From NCBI GenBank assembly GCA_016550405.1, contig JABXGX010000047.1:1-6654 (forward strand): 6,654 nt of DNA. The letters are read 5' to 3'. The notes beneath the pieces are model-generated. The model saw only the letters and a list, made by a program, of their open reading frames with translations. It made no database searches and was not told where the DNA came from. Origin of the DNA: an archaeon (GTDB lineage Archaea; Asgardarchaeota; Hermodarchaeia; Hermodarchaeales; Hermodarchaeaceae). The position numbers and the translations under genes are program-made. Positions 5,870-6,654 of this stretch are shown one piece after another. The first letter of the stretch is position 1. Each line of letters opens with the position of its first letter.

Positions 5870-6654
5870 ATGGCCAAACGTGAAGCTTACAGCAAACTCA
5901 TGGAAGAAATTAACACCGGTAAATTCGTTTACACCGGCGAACTTGAACCCGAAAAAATCGGTGACATGGAAGAAGTCATTGAAGGCGCAAAAAAACTTGT
6001 AGGACATGTCGTCGCAGCCAATGTAACCGATATTCCCCAAAGCTTTGCTTACATGAACTCTCTGGGTCCTTCTTACATGATTCAGGAAAAAGCCGGCCTT
6101 GAAGCGGTCTGCCAAATGACCTGCCGGGACCGCAATCGCCTTGCTATTTTTGCCGACCTCCTTGCCGCAGGTGCACTTGGAATTGTGAACATTCTTGCTT
6201 TGACTGGTGATCATCCTAGCCTTGGAGACCAGCCTGAAGCCAAACCTGTCTTTGATTTAGACTCAGCAAGTTTGACTGCTCTTATTCGGAAGATTACCGA
6301 CGAAGGTGTCGACCTCAATGGACATGAAATCCATAACCCCCCAAAATTCCACGTAGGTGTTGCCATTAACCCTGGTGCTGTTCCACTAGAACCTGAAATC
6401 CTCAAACTCGAACGCAAAGAGTCGGTAGGTGCGGAATTCGCTCAAACCCAAGTTGTCTTCGAAATTGAAAAAGCGAAGGAATTTATGGACGCCATTAAAC
6501 ACGTTAAAGTTCCCACCCTAGTTGGCATCTTTCCTCTAAAGAGCTATAAGATAGGTAAGTGGATGGATGATTTCGTCCCCGGTGTAACAATTCCACCCGA
6601 TCTTCTTCAGCAATTAAAGGAATTAGGATCAATCGAAGACAAGCCGAAGCGTAA
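5870..6654 (+). CDS. metF: Methylenetetrahydrofolate reductase MetF, 3' end beyond window
   Basis: The frame from the ATG at 5870 stays open for 261 codons plus two bases to the window edge. It is the FAD-binding TIM-barrel subunit that interconverts 5,10-methylene- and 5-methyl-tetrahydrofolate, joining the folate carbon pool to methyl transfer. Family marks: an early acidic strand YTGELEPEK (Glu24, Glu26); QMTCRDRNR at 82-90, the conserved T-x-RDRN stretch; NILALTGDHP at 107-116, where Asp114 matches the conserved active-site Asp; a flavin-side strand HVGVAINP at 161-168; and GAEFAQTQ at 187-194. Family members usually have about 300 residues, so roughly 40 are missing to the right. It directly follows metV with tandem GGTGA sites, as in MetVF enzymes, where MetF lacks its own route to NADH or ferredoxin and depends on MetV and further subunits. 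HdrA-type proteins are known further partners, and an hdrA lies at the other end of this window. Lysine codons change from AAA to AAG near codon 220. Confidence 0.93.
   Translation, partial: MAKREAYSKLMEEINTGKFVYTGELEPEKIGDMEEVIEGAKKLVGHVVAANVTDIPQSFAYMNSLGPSYMIQEKAGLEAVCQMTCRDRNRLAIFADLLAAGALGIVNILALTGDHPSLGDQPEAKPVFDLDSASLTALIRKITDEGVDLNGHEIHNPPKFHVGVAINPGAVPLEPEILKLERKESVGAEFAQTQVVFEIEKAKEFMDAIKHVKVPTLVGIFPLKSYKIGKWMDDFVPGVTIPPDLLQQLKELGSIEDKPKR

Noticed and set aside
5747..6214. A 155-codon open frame on the minus strand
   Set aside because: It lies antisense across the metV end and metF start, both of which have clear family motifs. Its Phe/His-rich composition is what antisense reading of this codon usage yields.
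1..6654. CRISPR arrays, tRNA or rRNA genes, transposases, long repeats
   Set aside because: I looked through both strands and saw no spaced direct repeats, cloverleaf sequences or transposase motifs; the intergenic regions are short and largely explained by promoters and terminators.

Overview
The window probably comes from an anaerobic archaeon of moderate G+C. The reasons are: several start sites preceded by AT-rich TATA-like boxes about 45-55 nt upstream, GGTG(A)-type Shine-Dalgarno sequences, poly-T ends without strong hairpins, a soluble multi-PAS kinase of archaeal style paired with a receiver-only response regulator, and an HdrA-type flavoprotein. An HdrA plus a folate-type MetV/MetF pair points to Wood-Ljungdahl-type one-carbon metabolism. 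Asgard-like or Bathyarchaeia-like lineages fit, but this is inference from gene content, and an anaerobic bacterium is not excluded.

Left part (1-1916). A divergent gene pair. On the minus strand lies the N-terminal 332 codons of hdrA, a flavin and iron-sulfur subunit of heterodisulfide-reductase-like complexes; it runs off the left edge. On the plus strand is a complete metallo-beta-lactamase-fold hydrolase with all metal ligands. The roughly 110 bp between them carries a symmetric ATATATA box that could serve either gene.

Centre (1917-4331). A two-component operon: a soluble histidine kinase with three PAS domains, then a stand-alone receiver domain whose start overlaps the kinase stop by one base. 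Neither has a DNA-binding domain, so the output must pass through another protein.

Centre-right (4332-5196). An AT-rich intergenic region with a perfect 12-bp palindrome, then an unrecognised GTG-initiated multi-pass membrane protein of 149 aa. A hairpin overlaps its stop codon. A possible 31-aa single-helix membrane peptide follows in the same frame, and a good archaeal-type promoter lies over that peptide's 3' end.

Right part (5197-6654). metV and metF, 16 nt apart: the zinc/iron-sulfur and flavin subunits of a MetVF-type methylenetetrahydrofolate reductase. metF runs off the right edge about 40 codons before its expected end. HdrA and MetVF are known partners in flavin-based electron-bifurcating reductases of some acetogens, so their proximity here is suggestive, although hdrB, hdrC and mvhD are not in the window. 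No RNA gene, insertion sequence, CRISPR array or attachment site was seen.
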